A stretch of 64,000 nt of DNA, from the NCBI RefSeq assembly GCF_910592395.1, contig NC_088316.1, forward strand, positions 17,794,001-17,858,000, given 5' to 3'. Each line of letters begins with the position of its first letter. Position 1 is the first letter of the stretch. Under the pieces are notes generated by a model that saw only the letters and a program-made list of their open reading frames with translations, was not told where the DNA came from and ran no database searches. Source of the stretch: Lineus longissimus. Taxonomy: Eukaryota > Nemertea > Pilidiophora > Heteronemertea > Lineidae. Positions 50,801 to 61,147 of the stretch are shown here, piece by piece. A program made the position numbers and the translations under genes.

Positions 50801-53800
50801 CATTCCCATGAACCGGGTCAAGTCCATTATGATGATGACACTTCGAGTAAATGTCAACGCAAATGGTGCATATTTATGTATCAGAATATAAACTTACACA
50901 ACAAGTATTTGACATTTCACAAAATTATCCAGGGTATGGCTGCAATGACTGTTCTGTGAACTGAAGAGGCCTTGTACATGTTCTAAGTGTTGGCCTAAAC
51001 AGAGCCCCAAATATTACCATATTTAGAACAGCAATGAAGAAATATTTCAACAATGTGTTCAGAAGAAAATCTCAAATGTCAACTTGGCCATTTTTTTCAA
51101 GGCACCAAATTTTCCCAGCCCTCGGTTCAGGCCAGAACACCGGGAATGACCAAACATTTTATTTGCATCTTTTTGGTGTCATGTCAGCTGTCAACCCAAA
51201 AGGAAAACCTATCGAGAGCCAAGAGACATAGACAAACTTCATAGGCAATATACATGTAGGTCAGCAATTACTCACTTCACATCACTATTCCATCTTTCCT
51301 ATTGTCCCAGCTCATTAAATAGTTCCCTCACATTTCCGGGTTTGCGTTAATTTGCTGCAGGACCAACTATCAAATAAATTTTCACAATTATTTCTGCAAA
51401 TTGGTGTTTTTTATTTATTCCTAGTTATTTGTCTAATGGCTGTGCCATCATTATGCATTTGATATTGGCAAAGGTATCATGAATATGGCACTGCACATGT
51501 ATGTTGGGTACAGCTGTTTTAGTTGTTTAGGGTACTTTTCTGTCCGTTTATAGACAACAGTACAGTACATGTAAAGTTATGGAAAAATATTGACGGATGA
51601 TGCGATGCACACATCTACATGCAGAATTAAGTGTCTAGGTGAGGACCCTGGAGCAAAAAAAATTCAGGAATTTGGGAACAGACTGATGAAACAATGGCGT
51701 CGTTCAACCTCCCATCTCATTTTTTTTAATGAAGTCTGCCGACATTCTACAAGCTGTGTTTCTACACTGAGCGACCAAGGGTCAGAGCATATGCCCAAAC
51801 AACCCCAAAGGCACATTGTGTGCACAGCTAGTAGACTGGATTTGGTCTTTGTGAGGGCTGAATGAAGCTTTTAAGAAATTTTAATCCAGGAATAAAAATA
51901 CTGATCAAACTTTGTTCAACCTGCAAGCGTTTCAAGCTCAGGTAATCACCAACTTGAGCACTCAAGTACTGAGCAAGCCCTAGGACCAGGTTGTATTCGG
52001 TGTTCCACTTCCAGAAGTTCCGGGACAGGAAAACTTCCAAGAAATTGAACTAATAATATGCAAACAACATGTTCTCTTGCAATTTCTGACTTCCTCATTG
52101 GAATATTTCAAGCTGCTACAGTTACACTGCAGGTACCTGGGAATTAACTCTTGCTCTCTTCATAATTATACTGTCCAGTTCCACTTTCTAACGGGTTCAA
52201 TTCCATTGGCTGAAGATGACCAGTACATCAGGCTTGTTCAGTCAACTTGAAAATTACGCTCTATGATTTAGATTATGAAATACGCCCAACTTTCAGCAAA
52301 TTATGTACCAGAATGCTGGACCATGAAATCCATTGTTGTCAAGTTACTTGGTGATGAAACCACAATTTTTTCTTCAAATTTGGCATTTCACGGATGAGAG
52401 GTACATGAAACCAACAGATACAAAAGAACTGAACAGCATAGGAACAGACAAACAAAAACACAAGAGAGACAGCAACCGATTTATCACGGAAAGTCACACA
52501 CCAGAACTGGTTCGTATTGGCGGATGTGAACCATGACCATGGTAACTCCAAACCAGTCTTTTTCTGGGCAACTGACCCACGGGTTGTATCGAGCCAAAAA
52601 TATGCTGAGTTCCTTTTATGCAAATGACACGAGTGTCCTCAATAGAGTATCGGTCAATTCAATGGGCTCACTTCCAGTTCTAGTTTGAACACGCTTGGTT
52701 ACACCCTAGGGCACAGATAACACAAGATGAATCCTTGGTCTTTTATCAAATCGGACAATAGCGTCACCACCAACCTGCTCGGAACAGGTTGGTAACTTGC
52801 GCCAAATCTTTCGCCCAACGACAAAGACCGAAAGGAGAAATAGGAAAAAAAGTAATCATTGCAAACAGTATAGTTGAAAGATTGTTATCTAAGCTTGTTT
52901 ACTTGTACCTGAATTGAACTTATGTTTTAAGAAATTTGCAAATGTTGCAAACATTCATTGCAGAATATCTTTTCTTGGTTTTAAGTTTCTTTTCTGCATT
53001 GATGACAGTAGAGAATGTCCCTCAAAATTATTGAAAATTACAATTTGAGAATGCAACTCAGGCAAAAGCAACTTCCACCTCAATGAAACACAACAAATCA
53101 AGGGTATAATATTTCTTTCCACACAGAGAGCCCGGAGTTCATGTACTCAAGCATCAGTCTGTGCACCCACAAAGCAACAACAAAACAAATGCATACTCCT
53201 TTCTCAAGTCAAAGAACTTATACAGACAAGCATCATGGCAAAAAAAGATTAGACATTGTTGCTTTTGCTTTTCATCCAACTTCAAAACCCTCAGCGTACA
53301 ACCTGTTACACACTAAGGCAAGACCGAAGAATAGTCCATTATGACCATACTATTATCAGGAATACACCTCACTGTGACGATGAATATCATCCCAACATGA
53401 GAACATCATGAGATGCATCAACCAACAAAGCCCCAACAATGGCGTTAGTATTTAGAGAGGTTTTTTCCAAGACTCAAAGGGTCCTATGAATGAGGAACCT
53501 TTTGGATTCAAAGAACAGCGTTGGTACAACAATCGTTGAAAAGGATCTTAACATTGACGAGAGGGACACCTGCGGGTCGAATCAGGAGGAACAGCGGGTC
53601 TATATTTGAGCGTGCCAGCTAGGTCACCGAGGAAAGGATCAACCTAAAAATACAACAGGCGGTGCATTACAAGAAGTAAACACACAAAAGGGCTACCATT
53701 TGAGCGCTCCTGCACATCCCTGGATATTTTTTGTCTTACTGCTTCTGAACAGCCAAGGGGTCAGCAAGGGTATGTTCGGGTCAGCATCCATCGACCAAAT

Positions 53801-56800
53801 TTAGAGATAATTCTTTCTTGAAGTGGTCTGCCCATAAACCAGGGGTCCGGGGATGTACAGTTCATTCGGAAGCAAAGAAAAGAAAGATAAGGGATCATCT
53901 CCAGGGATGGAAAATCTAGCACTAAAATTTCACGCCCGAGGGAGATATCTCTCCCAGGTCCCTGATGTGGTCAGCGGTAAAATTACAGAATCTAAAGTTC
54001 TTCCGTAGGGTCAGAATCTTTTGGATCATGTATAGTTCAATGAGTATGGGTCAGAGGACAATCAGGTCGGGAGGTTTCTCTTCCAGTTAAATCAAAATAA
54101 GCTTCATGCAGGAATGATTTTTGGAAAAAAGTTCACAACTGATCAGAAATTTGGCCAAAACCTCGACCCATCCAATGTCCACTGAAAATGATGATCGCAC
54201 TGCCAACTCAGCTACAATCTCAGTTACCCAAGCTCAGATACCAACCCGCTGACCAGATTGAGATCTTCTTAAAAATCCCATCAATCTTGGTCACTCTCTA
54301 AATCCCACTGGAACTAATCCCATTCAAAAAATGACCAATGACACGATTACCAACGGAGGACCTTTTGCAATGATGCAACCACAAGTCTTGGCAGATCTTG
54401 ATGAAGATTAATGTCAGATGATAAGACTGCAGCATAAAATGCTGCTCAGTCATGGAAAGAGAAATGATGCAGCTAAGAAAGTTTTCATTCAAAGCAGGAT
54501 CACTGCAGAGAAAATCTGAAGGAGGAGCAAACTTCAAACTGTTTCGCATAGGGCAGGATCCACCAGCTGTAAATTCAAGTAGTTTTCTCAGACATAGGCC
54601 TACATTGTAAAATAAAACCAAAGCAATTTGTATTTAAGGAAATAATCTAGATTGGTCAGAAGGCTAAGCCATCACTTTCAGGTAAGAGTAACTTTGTGGA
54701 GGGCACACCAGCAATCTCGAAACAGCTGTACCAAATGTTGTTTTGTAAGGCCATTAGCATAAAAAGCAAGGAAAGAAAGCTGGGAAAAGTTTTTCAGACC
54801 AAAACACAAGTTCTTTTGAGATAACCAATCTGCATCTAATCCTACTATTACTCTTGTGTCTCAAGTGCGCAGAAACTATGACAAACTTCATGTCATTTTT
54901 CTCCACGAGTTCCTCGGCAATCGTGACAGCGCTGCACTCCTGACATCCAAGTCATGACACATGCGAACGAGATGAAGACAAATGAGGCATGATTACTGCG
55001 CCTGATCTGATCTGCAAGAGGTGGCTGCCGTTAAAGAAAAGGAGCAAATATCCATGCAATGATGCAGTATGATAGGAACAGAATGTGCTTCGAAAGATAT
55101 CCAAAAGATTAAGAGGTTGGTTGGTAAAGCTGTGGATCCATCACCAAATACATCTTGACCACCAGGGTTTTTGCGTCATCCCATCAAGATGAGATTGGAC
55201 CATGTAGTACTACCCCCTATCAAGGGGAAAAGGAAAGAAATTTGTCATTTTGAAAAGTGCTGCCATCTACCATTGATTGTCACACTGTTTCAACAAACCT
55301 CTCTCGTCAGCAACTGAACAAAATGTTCAGTGCTGCCATCTCTCCACAATAAGAAACACTAAACCTACAACCTCATATTGACTGACATGACTGAGAACAC
55401 ATTCTTCATTCTCTCAAATCTAATTAAAATGATTTTGAGCAAACCATGGCATTGGTGACAGCATGTCTTCAGCGGCTGTTTTCTCCACTAGTATTACTAT
55501 TACCTCTAAGTTTTAACAGCTTTATAGAGTCTACTCAAAAAGTTCTCTATCAACGGTTGCGATATCGAGACAAAAGTTCCTGAAGATATTTTTAGTGCAA
55601 CTTAGATTTGTTTTAAAAAGTCAAGTCACTGGGCCCATAAGCTCAACTGTAGTGGGACTGGGAGTCAAAACAACCAGCTCCTCTCACCTCTGAGAAGGAA
55701 AACTTCCTTGAGAATAAAGAAGCCTTTCCATCCCTCGCCATTCTCTGGTTGCCTGGACTGCAGCTTTCTACAGCATCTTTAAGGATGTTATTTAATGCCA
55801 TGCTATGCTTCATGCACTTTAGTAGGCCTACACCACTGCACGAGTACTGGTGCACCACGCAGAAGATCATTATTGCCGTCAGTGTCAGGTCGGATAGTGA
55901 AGTCTGAAGAGGTCAAGAGTGGACGTCACAAAAACAACAAGATTTTGGTGAAGATGTCGCCTATATATTATCACAAGATTGCACCGGCAATAACTCTCAG
56001 TGGCTATACCTTGACAACCATTTTCCTGATCTATTGTTGACCAGTTGACTCAGTCTCCTTCTCAATCTCAGTCAGAATGAAAGAACCATGCTCAAATATA
56101 AATATTTTATTAATATTAGGGAGCTCTAGCGAGCTTTATGGTTAGAGAGTGTGTGTATACCATCAACGAAAAAAACTTGACCCGGAACCAGAAAACCTCC
56201 ACACCCAGGTGACATTCTTGCACGCGAATCGTATACGCTAATGCACAGCAATTTACCTGGGGAGAGATTTTCTTTTTCCAAACAATTCAGCGGGACGCTA
56301 CGATGTTTACGCACAGAAGTTGCTGTTCGGTTGAAGATTTCGTCAAAACAGGGCCGAATCAAAGTGTAACGATACCCTGGGGCGAATCGAAATGCATTAA
56401 ACAACAAGCTGCATCGCTGCCAGAGATTATTTTTCTCTTTCCGCGAAGAAATCGTGCTTTTAACTGGCAAAATTCGTCTGCTAACTTTTCCGTAGTTTCA
56501 AGCGCACCAACATGATCGGTCCGGGGCTGCCCGTTTCGACGACGATTTCGTCAATATCATGGGGTGTGACAATATGTCGACGGTCTGGTTCCATTAATAA
56601 TGCAATAATCTTGAAAGTACATTGGTCTCAATGTCTATTTCTCCGTTTCCATGACAAAATCCTACCTTGAAACCTGAAACCACTCGTCCACAACACAAGC
56701 CATTTCTATTTTCAGAAAGCGCATGCGCACTAACTCAAACGCACGCGCTGACCTCAGGTCTCACTAGCCGGTGCGGAGGCCAGGCCTACTTGCCTCCAAA

Positions 56801-59800
56801 AATGACGCGACGTCATTTCATGCATACCCCTGTTCCAGCGGCTGTAGACTTGACAGTACCTTACTCTCACACAAACCTATACATTTCTGAATAGCTTGTC
56901 TCTTGAAGAATACATCTGACCAAGTTTCAACGTCGTCTAGACTTACAGTCATGCATAGACTGATGTAGCACAATGCATGAGACACCCTGTATATATAACG
57001 CAAATTTGAAAAATTTCACCTCTATGCCTTATAACTTCAAGATTAACACCTGATCACCACTGGCTAGTGAGACCTCAAACTATTCAGGACGGGGGGGGGG
57101 GGTCGGCTAAGGTGTTTTTGAATTAGAATATAAATCTTAATTACACTTGGGTCTTGGGATCATTATGCCTATCTCCGGGCAAAAATACCTATCCTTCTCC
57201 TGTTGTGTTTAGTTTCCCACATTCTCCCCACTTATTTTCTATACTGCGACAGCGTCTATTGGGTCAACTGCCATGATGGCATCATCCTAACTATATCCCC
57301 CCTCTCCCACCCACCAACTACTCGCCATCAATCATTGACATTGTGTGCTAGCCAACTGCTTCTTCGGTCAACTGTCATGATGGCATCATCCTAACTATAT
57401 ACCCCCCCCCCTGAGTCTTCTCGCTCACCAGCCCTATTAACGAAGAGCTCCCTATCAAGGCCTGAGCCTTCCTCATATTAGGTAGCTGGAAGCATGAATA
57501 CATTCATAGAACATTTGTGACATAAGGTGGACGATGCAACATGTCTTTAAGGCCGACAAGTTGACGAAATTCGGAGATCAAAGAGTGTAAACACTGAAAC
57601 AGGAAGTGATCAATTGTTTTGCAAAGCGAAAACAACGTGGTTGTTCACTTCCGTGTTCGGAGACCACAGTTACCCGTCGATTGTGACGTTTGAAAACATC
57701 AGAAAATGTCATACTAGTGTTAGAAATGTTCTTTAGATAAAGGACAAGAGCGAACCACCACCAGAACCGTGATTTAATTTGTAGAATATACTTTACCAGC
57801 CAGAAGTAAAAGATCAAGACTCTTCGAATTTTCGGAACACGCGGCCATCTTGATAGACCTGGTTTTCAATGTGAAATAAGTGCGCCAGGTGAAAAAGCCG
57901 GAAGTAAATTACGTCACTGATATAGCTCGCTAAACAAGGTTACTATTTCTACTATTTCTCATTGTTTATTTCGGAACTAAACTGCTGATATGCTCAGATA
58001 TTGACTTATTTATACGTTGAAATGAAATATAAGTGGTTCTAACTAGGCCACCGAAATCCTCATAAATTCCTATCGCGGCATGTTATCAAGCACTTCTCTG
58101 CGTGATTTGGTAAATTATGCAAATTGAGGTCACTAGGTTACCGGGACTACAGTGCGGCGCGAATTTTAAACTTTGTTCTTGGGCAAACCACTTCACAGCA
58201 TGTCCCATGCATACCGTATATTCAGAGAGGTTTTGGGGGCAATTTACTGATAACAAATACTGAGAAAGCTGTGACTGCGGCTTAGTTGGAGACTGGTTGC
58301 CTTATGATGTGGGACTATTTCAAAATGTTGACTTTGTGGCCATTTTTTTCATTTTTCAGTTCACAAACAGCAGTTGCCAACCCAGTCTTCTCTGCAGTAT
58401 AACAACGACTATTTTTTGCAATTTACCCCCCCCCATTTACCTGATTGTGAACCTTGGTTCCAAACTTTCTTTATAGGGGGCAGTTGCGCTACAAAGTTGG
58501 TCTGTGGCATATTGTTTACATTGGCAATGCCATAGCAGATTAAAGACACATGCATTTATTATGATACTGTGCAAGATGGGATAATTGTCCATATTTTTCA
58601 AAACAAAATCTAGTCGAAAGTGATAATTCAACAAAACTGCACTGTACAAAGTATACAAGAAAGTGTGAAGACATAAGAGGCCTTTAACATGAAGTACATG
58701 TAGATGCCCTTATTCTTAATTAAGTCCTTCATGACTGCGGCTGGGGGAGAGTAATTTAATGGACTCCTATTGAAAAATGTGGAAAAGTGGTATTCCAGCT
58801 GAGCCTGGAATAATTAAATCTGAAAGACGGCTAAACAGATATCTTAAAGACCTTTGCCTGACCATGCAAAGGTCACACAAGGTCTAAATTGTTGTCAATT
58901 AATGCCAATTATGTCAGCTAATTGATCCAACAAATTGGATAATGAGTTATCTGTTCCAGGCCAATCTAGGGTCACATTCTGAAAGGTTTTTCTCCGGTAC
59001 TGTAATGTTTGACATCTCAAAAAGATGCACCAAGAAAAAAACTCCCATCAAAATTAAAACTTCCCCTAGTTCTGCATGGCCTCAAATGAAAAGAAACCAT
59101 AGGACATTTTGACAGAAGCATGCAATAACGAGAAATCAACCATCAACATGTGACGTAACAATAATCAAGCTCAAACACTACATCCAACTCTGGAATGTTA
59201 AATCATCTACGATAACACTCACACATTACAAAGACACTCGGTGACAAAATTGGAATTTGAAAAGTTCAGGAAAAAAAATCAAAAACAGAAAAAACTTCTA
59301 AGAACATCCAAAGGAAATTGGTCTTACCGACTTAGATTTATTGTGCTGTTTTAAAGTAAAGAAAGAAAGAAGATAATGAGAGGAAAAGTGAAAGAAAGAT
59401 GCGGTTTCTTTTCCAATATTTTTATGGCAAAGGCCTTAACTCTCTTATTGTTCTGCTGCTTGCCAATACAGTTGGCCACCAATTAAGCTTTCTGGTTTGC
59501 AAATCAGGCTTAATTGACCATGGAGGAAGAGTCCATACAAGTCTGTCAATGTTCGTCTTGGATCACTAAGACCTGGTCTTCGATCACTGAATACGAAGAG
59601 TCAACAGGTTTTATGCCTCACCCTGAGAAAGGTTCAAGAAAGTTTTTATAATTCTCCTTAAGCTGGTTCTGTGAGAATTCCAATGACACAACCTAATGAA
59701 CATGATCACATGCATGCTATTATGGTTTTTATGAGAAAATAGTACAAGGTTTGATGTATACTCTGAGGGCAAATGTCTGGAATTTCAATCACATGAACTT

Positions 59801-61147
59801 GTTAGATATCACTTCTGGACAACCCCTTTATAACAGGCCATATATATCCCTGTAGATGACACGCTCTTCTGATCTTCTCCTAGAGCAAATTGGTGCAACA
59901 CAAAAAGCAAAGAATACAGCAACAGAAACAAAGAACTTTGACTCTCGCTTTTATGCTTAAGAACAATACCTGCTTCAGGGAGCCACTTTGGACTTAGTGC
60001 TTGGACTCTCACTCTCAGCTAGCAGTCAAGAGGCCCTGTGCAACCCTGGACAGGTCTTTGTCCCACTTGCCTTTCCAAGTCAGTACTGGTCAGAAATGCT
60101 CAGGTTGAGCAGCTTATCTGAGTTCTAGCTTTCAGGACAGACCAGGGTTAAAGTATAAAGTCAGATGATAACCTCTACAGCAGTTGATATGTCTAAGACC
60201 CCAACTTTAAATTTTGTTTGGGAAAATCCACATGTTATAAAATTCCTCAAATAAAAACATAAAGAAAAGCAACAGGAAACAAAAGCAGCAGTAAAAGCTA
60301 AAAGTAAGAGCTCTTTCGTGACACCCTGAAACAAAATTGTGCACAAATGAAACTTCAATAATTTCACCAAAGTATTCCCTCTGGCTCTTCTGAAGCTAAT
60401 AGCAAACCATGCCACATATTTCCTTTGAGTCCCGGTAACTTTGTAAGAGAAGCTGCACTTTTAAAGAAATTGAGAGGACCTCCGCTGTGGGGGTGTTCCA
60501 GTGGAAGGGAAACTACCTTTACCTTGTCAAACATTGATATCAGTCCAGTTTGGAGTTCATGGAAAACACATCTGTGACAAAAGTTGCTGTAAGTTTGGTG
60601 TTTGCAACCACTTCATGACCACTCTTTCAGACTACAGCATTACTTACACATGAGCTTCCTCTTCTTCTTCTTCTTCCTCTTGATGGGCATCTCATCCTCC
60701 TCGCTCTCCTCATCCGTCAACAGACGCTCGTTCACTTCAAGATGGAGGCTGCGGTAGTATTCTTGCAAACTTTGATGACTAGATGGGCTGCCTGAAAGAC
60801 TTTCTTCGTCTCCATAGTCGGAGTCGAGGCCGTTTAAACTTGTGAATGAGTTAACTTCACCGGGTTGCTGTAGGACTATTACTGGGGGGCCAGCCTCCTG
60901 CAGAAATAAGGTGATTGAACATACAATGTGTCCTGGGATCTGTGTGTCCTAGGATCTTTATGTCCTGGGTTAACAGTAAACTTAACCTGAATGAAATGGT
61001 CAGCGAACTGAATGGTGTGCAATTACTAATCTACAAGAGTATGGAAGAAGGACTCACCACAATACTTTCCTCTTCACTCTGAATTTCTACCTCACCCCCA
61101 GGATGCAGAAGGACATCTTCAAATGGGAGATCATAGCTCACTTCCAT
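29210..61147 (-). CDS. ELF1/2/4: E74/ELF-type ETS transcription factor (longest model)
   Basis: Nine coding exons on the minus strand: 61147-61058, 60897-60648, 42935-42789, 39521-39441, 34907-34800, 32370-32236, 30697-30635, 29813-29621, 29318-29210, giving 391 residues with GT-AG borders and continuous phase. The product is a nuclear DNA-binding protein recognising GGAA sites. The ETS domain occupies about 293-375: [19 protein letters not shown] through [38 protein letters not shown] (recognition helix) and [25 protein letters not shown] after it resembles the E74/ELF subfamily. Upstream, [11 protein letters not shown] (exon at 42.9 kb) matches the acidic-domain phrase of vertebrate ELF1/2. 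Basic clusters ([11 protein letters not shown] in exon 2, SKRKRES in exon 7) are likely nuclear signals. No Pointed domain is seen. The protein stops 14-15 residues after the ETS fold, unlike vertebrate ELF1, which has a long tail. An acceptor sits one base before the first ATG, so the 5' UTR continues upstream. Two alternative first exons are listed separately. Confidence 0.92.
30131..30568. mobile_element. 438-bp foldback/MITE with nested inverted and direct repeats
   Basis: The left end AGTCGTAGTTCCACCTATCA is matched, 19 of 20, by the reverse complement of the right end. A third copy of the TTCCACCTATCA end lies inside at 30395. Near the centre are gaacacgggtc/cccgtgtt stems, a perfect catcgagctcgatg palindrome, and two direct copies of GACACGGGGATTTGA. 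Clear target-site duplications were not found. It lies in the ELF intron between exons 7 and 8, 67 bases beyond the exon 7 donor, and has no coding capacity. Confidence 0.8.
30635..30697 (-). CDS. ELF1/2/4: ELF/E74 exon 7 (basic cluster)
   Basis: A 63-base phase 1-1 exon reading [20 protein letters not shown] then ES, probably part of a nuclear localisation signal just before the ETS domain. Acceptor TTTCAG, donor GTAAGT. Confidence 0.88.
30698..32235. other. ELF/E74 intron 6
   Basis: 1.5 kb without recognised coding or repeat features. Confidence 0.5.
32236..32370 (-). CDS. ELF1/2/4: ELF/E74 exon 6
   Basis: A 135-base phase 1-1 exon, rich in H, Y, P and S ([20 protein letters not shown] at its start, ending [11 protein letters not shown]). 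It is bounded by GTTTCAG and GTAAGA. No known domain. Confidence 0.85.
32371..34799. other. ELF/E74 intron 5
   Basis: 2.4 kb, AT-rich, two TAGGCCTA palindromes (33245 and 33519); no other feature seen. Confidence 0.5.
34800..34907 (-). CDS. ELF1/2/4: ELF/E74 exon 5
   Basis: A 108-base phase 1-1 exon reading from [15 protein letters not shown] to THIAMRPG, proline-rich and without a known domain. Acceptor TATTTTTCAG, donor GTGAGT. Confidence 0.85.
37042..37227 (-). CDS. Unrecognised short coding-like frame, possible alternative last exon
   Basis: A minus-strand open frame of about 61 residues ends in an acidic tail ([13 protein letters not shown] then stop) and has a protein-like composition ([20 protein letters not shown]). 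An AG at about 37240 (TTGTCCGAG) would place it in phase 1, as needed to follow ELF exon 4, and would produce a protein without the ETS domain. It has no recognised family, and a chance frame or a fragment of a retrocopy is as likely. Confidence 0.2.
   Translation of the reverse strand: MQTNIATPLAGDKKSLCDPQKDQNKGALIIGGVPDTLRHLLRNEVCVRDGDESSDSEVDFL
38367..38521 (-). mobile_element. Pogo-like MITE, copy D (reverse orientation)
   Basis: Read on the minus strand it starts tatagagcagaac and contains gaggtgtcctggttagagag followed by gtcaaatt, the same order as copies A and B. The far end reads ctcattagagaggtgtctgc. It is more diverged than copy B. Confidence 0.55.
39441..39521 (-). CDS. ELF1/2/4: ELF/E74 exon 4
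   Basis: An 81-base phase 1-1 exon: [20 protein letters not shown] then EARVRLQ, with proline-directed and acidic serine sites that could be phosphorylated. Acceptor CTTTGCAG, donor GTGAGT. Confidence 0.88.
39522..42788. other. ELF/E74 intron 3
   Basis: 3.3 kb without recognised genes. It holds the composite palindrome TACATGTAGGCCTA at 40869. Confidence 0.5.
42789..42935 (-). CDS. ELF1/2/4: ELF/E74 exon 3, common acceptor exon with ELF1-like motif
   Basis: A 147-base phase 1-1 exon containing [20 protein letters not shown], which parallels the AAEALLNMDSP-type phrase of vertebrate ELF1/ELF2, and then [15 protein letters not shown]. All three inferred first exons splice to its acceptor (CTTTCCAG). 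Donor GTGCGT. Confidence 0.92.
42936..49034. other. ELF/E74 intron between exon 3 and alternative first exon P3
   Basis: 6.1 kb with scattered TAGGCCTA palindromes and no recognised coding exon. Frames at 43974-44264 and 44381-44650 lack any family or splice support. Confidence 0.5.
49035..49239 (-). CDS. ELF1/2/4: ELF/E74 alternative first coding exon P3 (LDLS/SUMO-type N-terminus)
   Basis: The minus-strand frame from ATG at 49239 gives 68 residues and ends TCC CAA T at donor GTGAGT, phase 1, matching exon 3. It reads [20 protein letters not shown], then RIKSESD, then a segment with [13 protein letters not shown] and a basic end (FKKNILRRY). VLDLS resembles the CtBP-binding motif PxDLS and IKSE fits the SUMO consensus. 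The open frame continues upstream of the ATG but no AG in the right phase for joining exon 2 was found, which favours a first exon. The P3 isoform would have 346 residues. Confidence 0.72.
49240..57796. other. ELF/E74 intronic DNA between alternative first exons P3 and P2
   Basis: 8.6 kb. Contains a poly-C run at about 50281-50295, a tandem duplication at 57.26-57.41 kb and several TAGGCCTA or TACATGTA palindromes. An exon-like minus-strand segment at about 53580-53655 was considered and rejected. Confidence 0.5.
57255..57410. repeat. Imperfect tandem duplication, unit about 107 bases
   Basis: The phrase ggtcaactg-catgatggca then tcatcctaactatat and a run of C occurs at about 57261 and again at about 57368. 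Confidence 0.65.
57797..57848 (-). CDS. ELF1/2/4: ELF/E74 alternative first coding exon P2
   Basis: The minus-strand ATG at 57848 in the context AAGATGGCC opens [17 protein letters not shown], followed by a phase-1 donor G|GTAAAG, which joins exon 3 in frame. The isoform would have 295 residues and would lack the acidic and basic exon 2. Promoter-like motifs sit directly around and upstream (separate entry). Vertebrate ELF1 also begins MAA, though that alone means little. Confidence 0.6.
57840..57917 (-). promoter_or_regulatory. Candidate P2 promoter: YY1, ETS and CRE motifs
   Basis: On the minus strand, CAAGATGGCCGC (57852-57841) is a full YY1 motif overlapping the start codon. About 50 bases upstream, plus-strand CCGGAAGT (57898-57905) is an ETS consensus. 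TTACGTCAC (57909-57917) is a CRE-like site. This cluster is typical of TATA-less promoters with a YY1 element near the start of transcription. Confidence 0.55.
57918..60647. other. ELF/E74 intron between exon 2 and P2
   Basis: 2.7 kb, no recognised coding sequence, one TACATGTA palindrome at 58695. Confidence 0.5.
60648..60897 (-). CDS. ELF1/2/4: ELF/E74 exon 2 (acidic then strongly basic)
   Basis: A 250-base exon reading from [18 protein letters not shown] to KRKLM, with an acidic stretch ([13 protein letters not shown]) followed directly by the basic [11 protein letters not shown], a likely nuclear signal. The donor is T|GTAAGT in phase 1, identical in phase to P2 and P3. The acceptor is TTTCTGCAG. 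Confidence 0.85.
61058..61147 (-). CDS. ELF1/2/4: ELF/E74 exon 1 (P1 start)
   Basis: 90 bases, 30 residues: [20 protein letters not shown] and [10 protein letters not shown], acidic and suited to an activation domain. The donor GTGAGT is in phase 0. TCTTTCAG ends one base before the ATG, so the exon probably starts there and a 5' noncoding exon lies further upstream, perhaps outside the window. Confidence 0.82.

Noticed and set aside
52186-52200. GGTTCAATTCC resembling a tRNA or SINE B box
   Set aside because: No A box or cloverleaf could be built upstream.
53580-53660. Minus-strand exon-like segment with acceptor TATTTTTAG and donor GTGTCC in the ELF intron
   Set aside because: The phases (0 in, 2 out) do not fit any ELF exon, the donor is weak and no similarity is recognised.
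56126-56530. Minus-strand frame in a CpG-richer stretch, considered as another ELF first exon
   Set aside because: It begins without ATG and no phase-1 donor with a sensible peptide was found; it may still be a noncoding promoter area.
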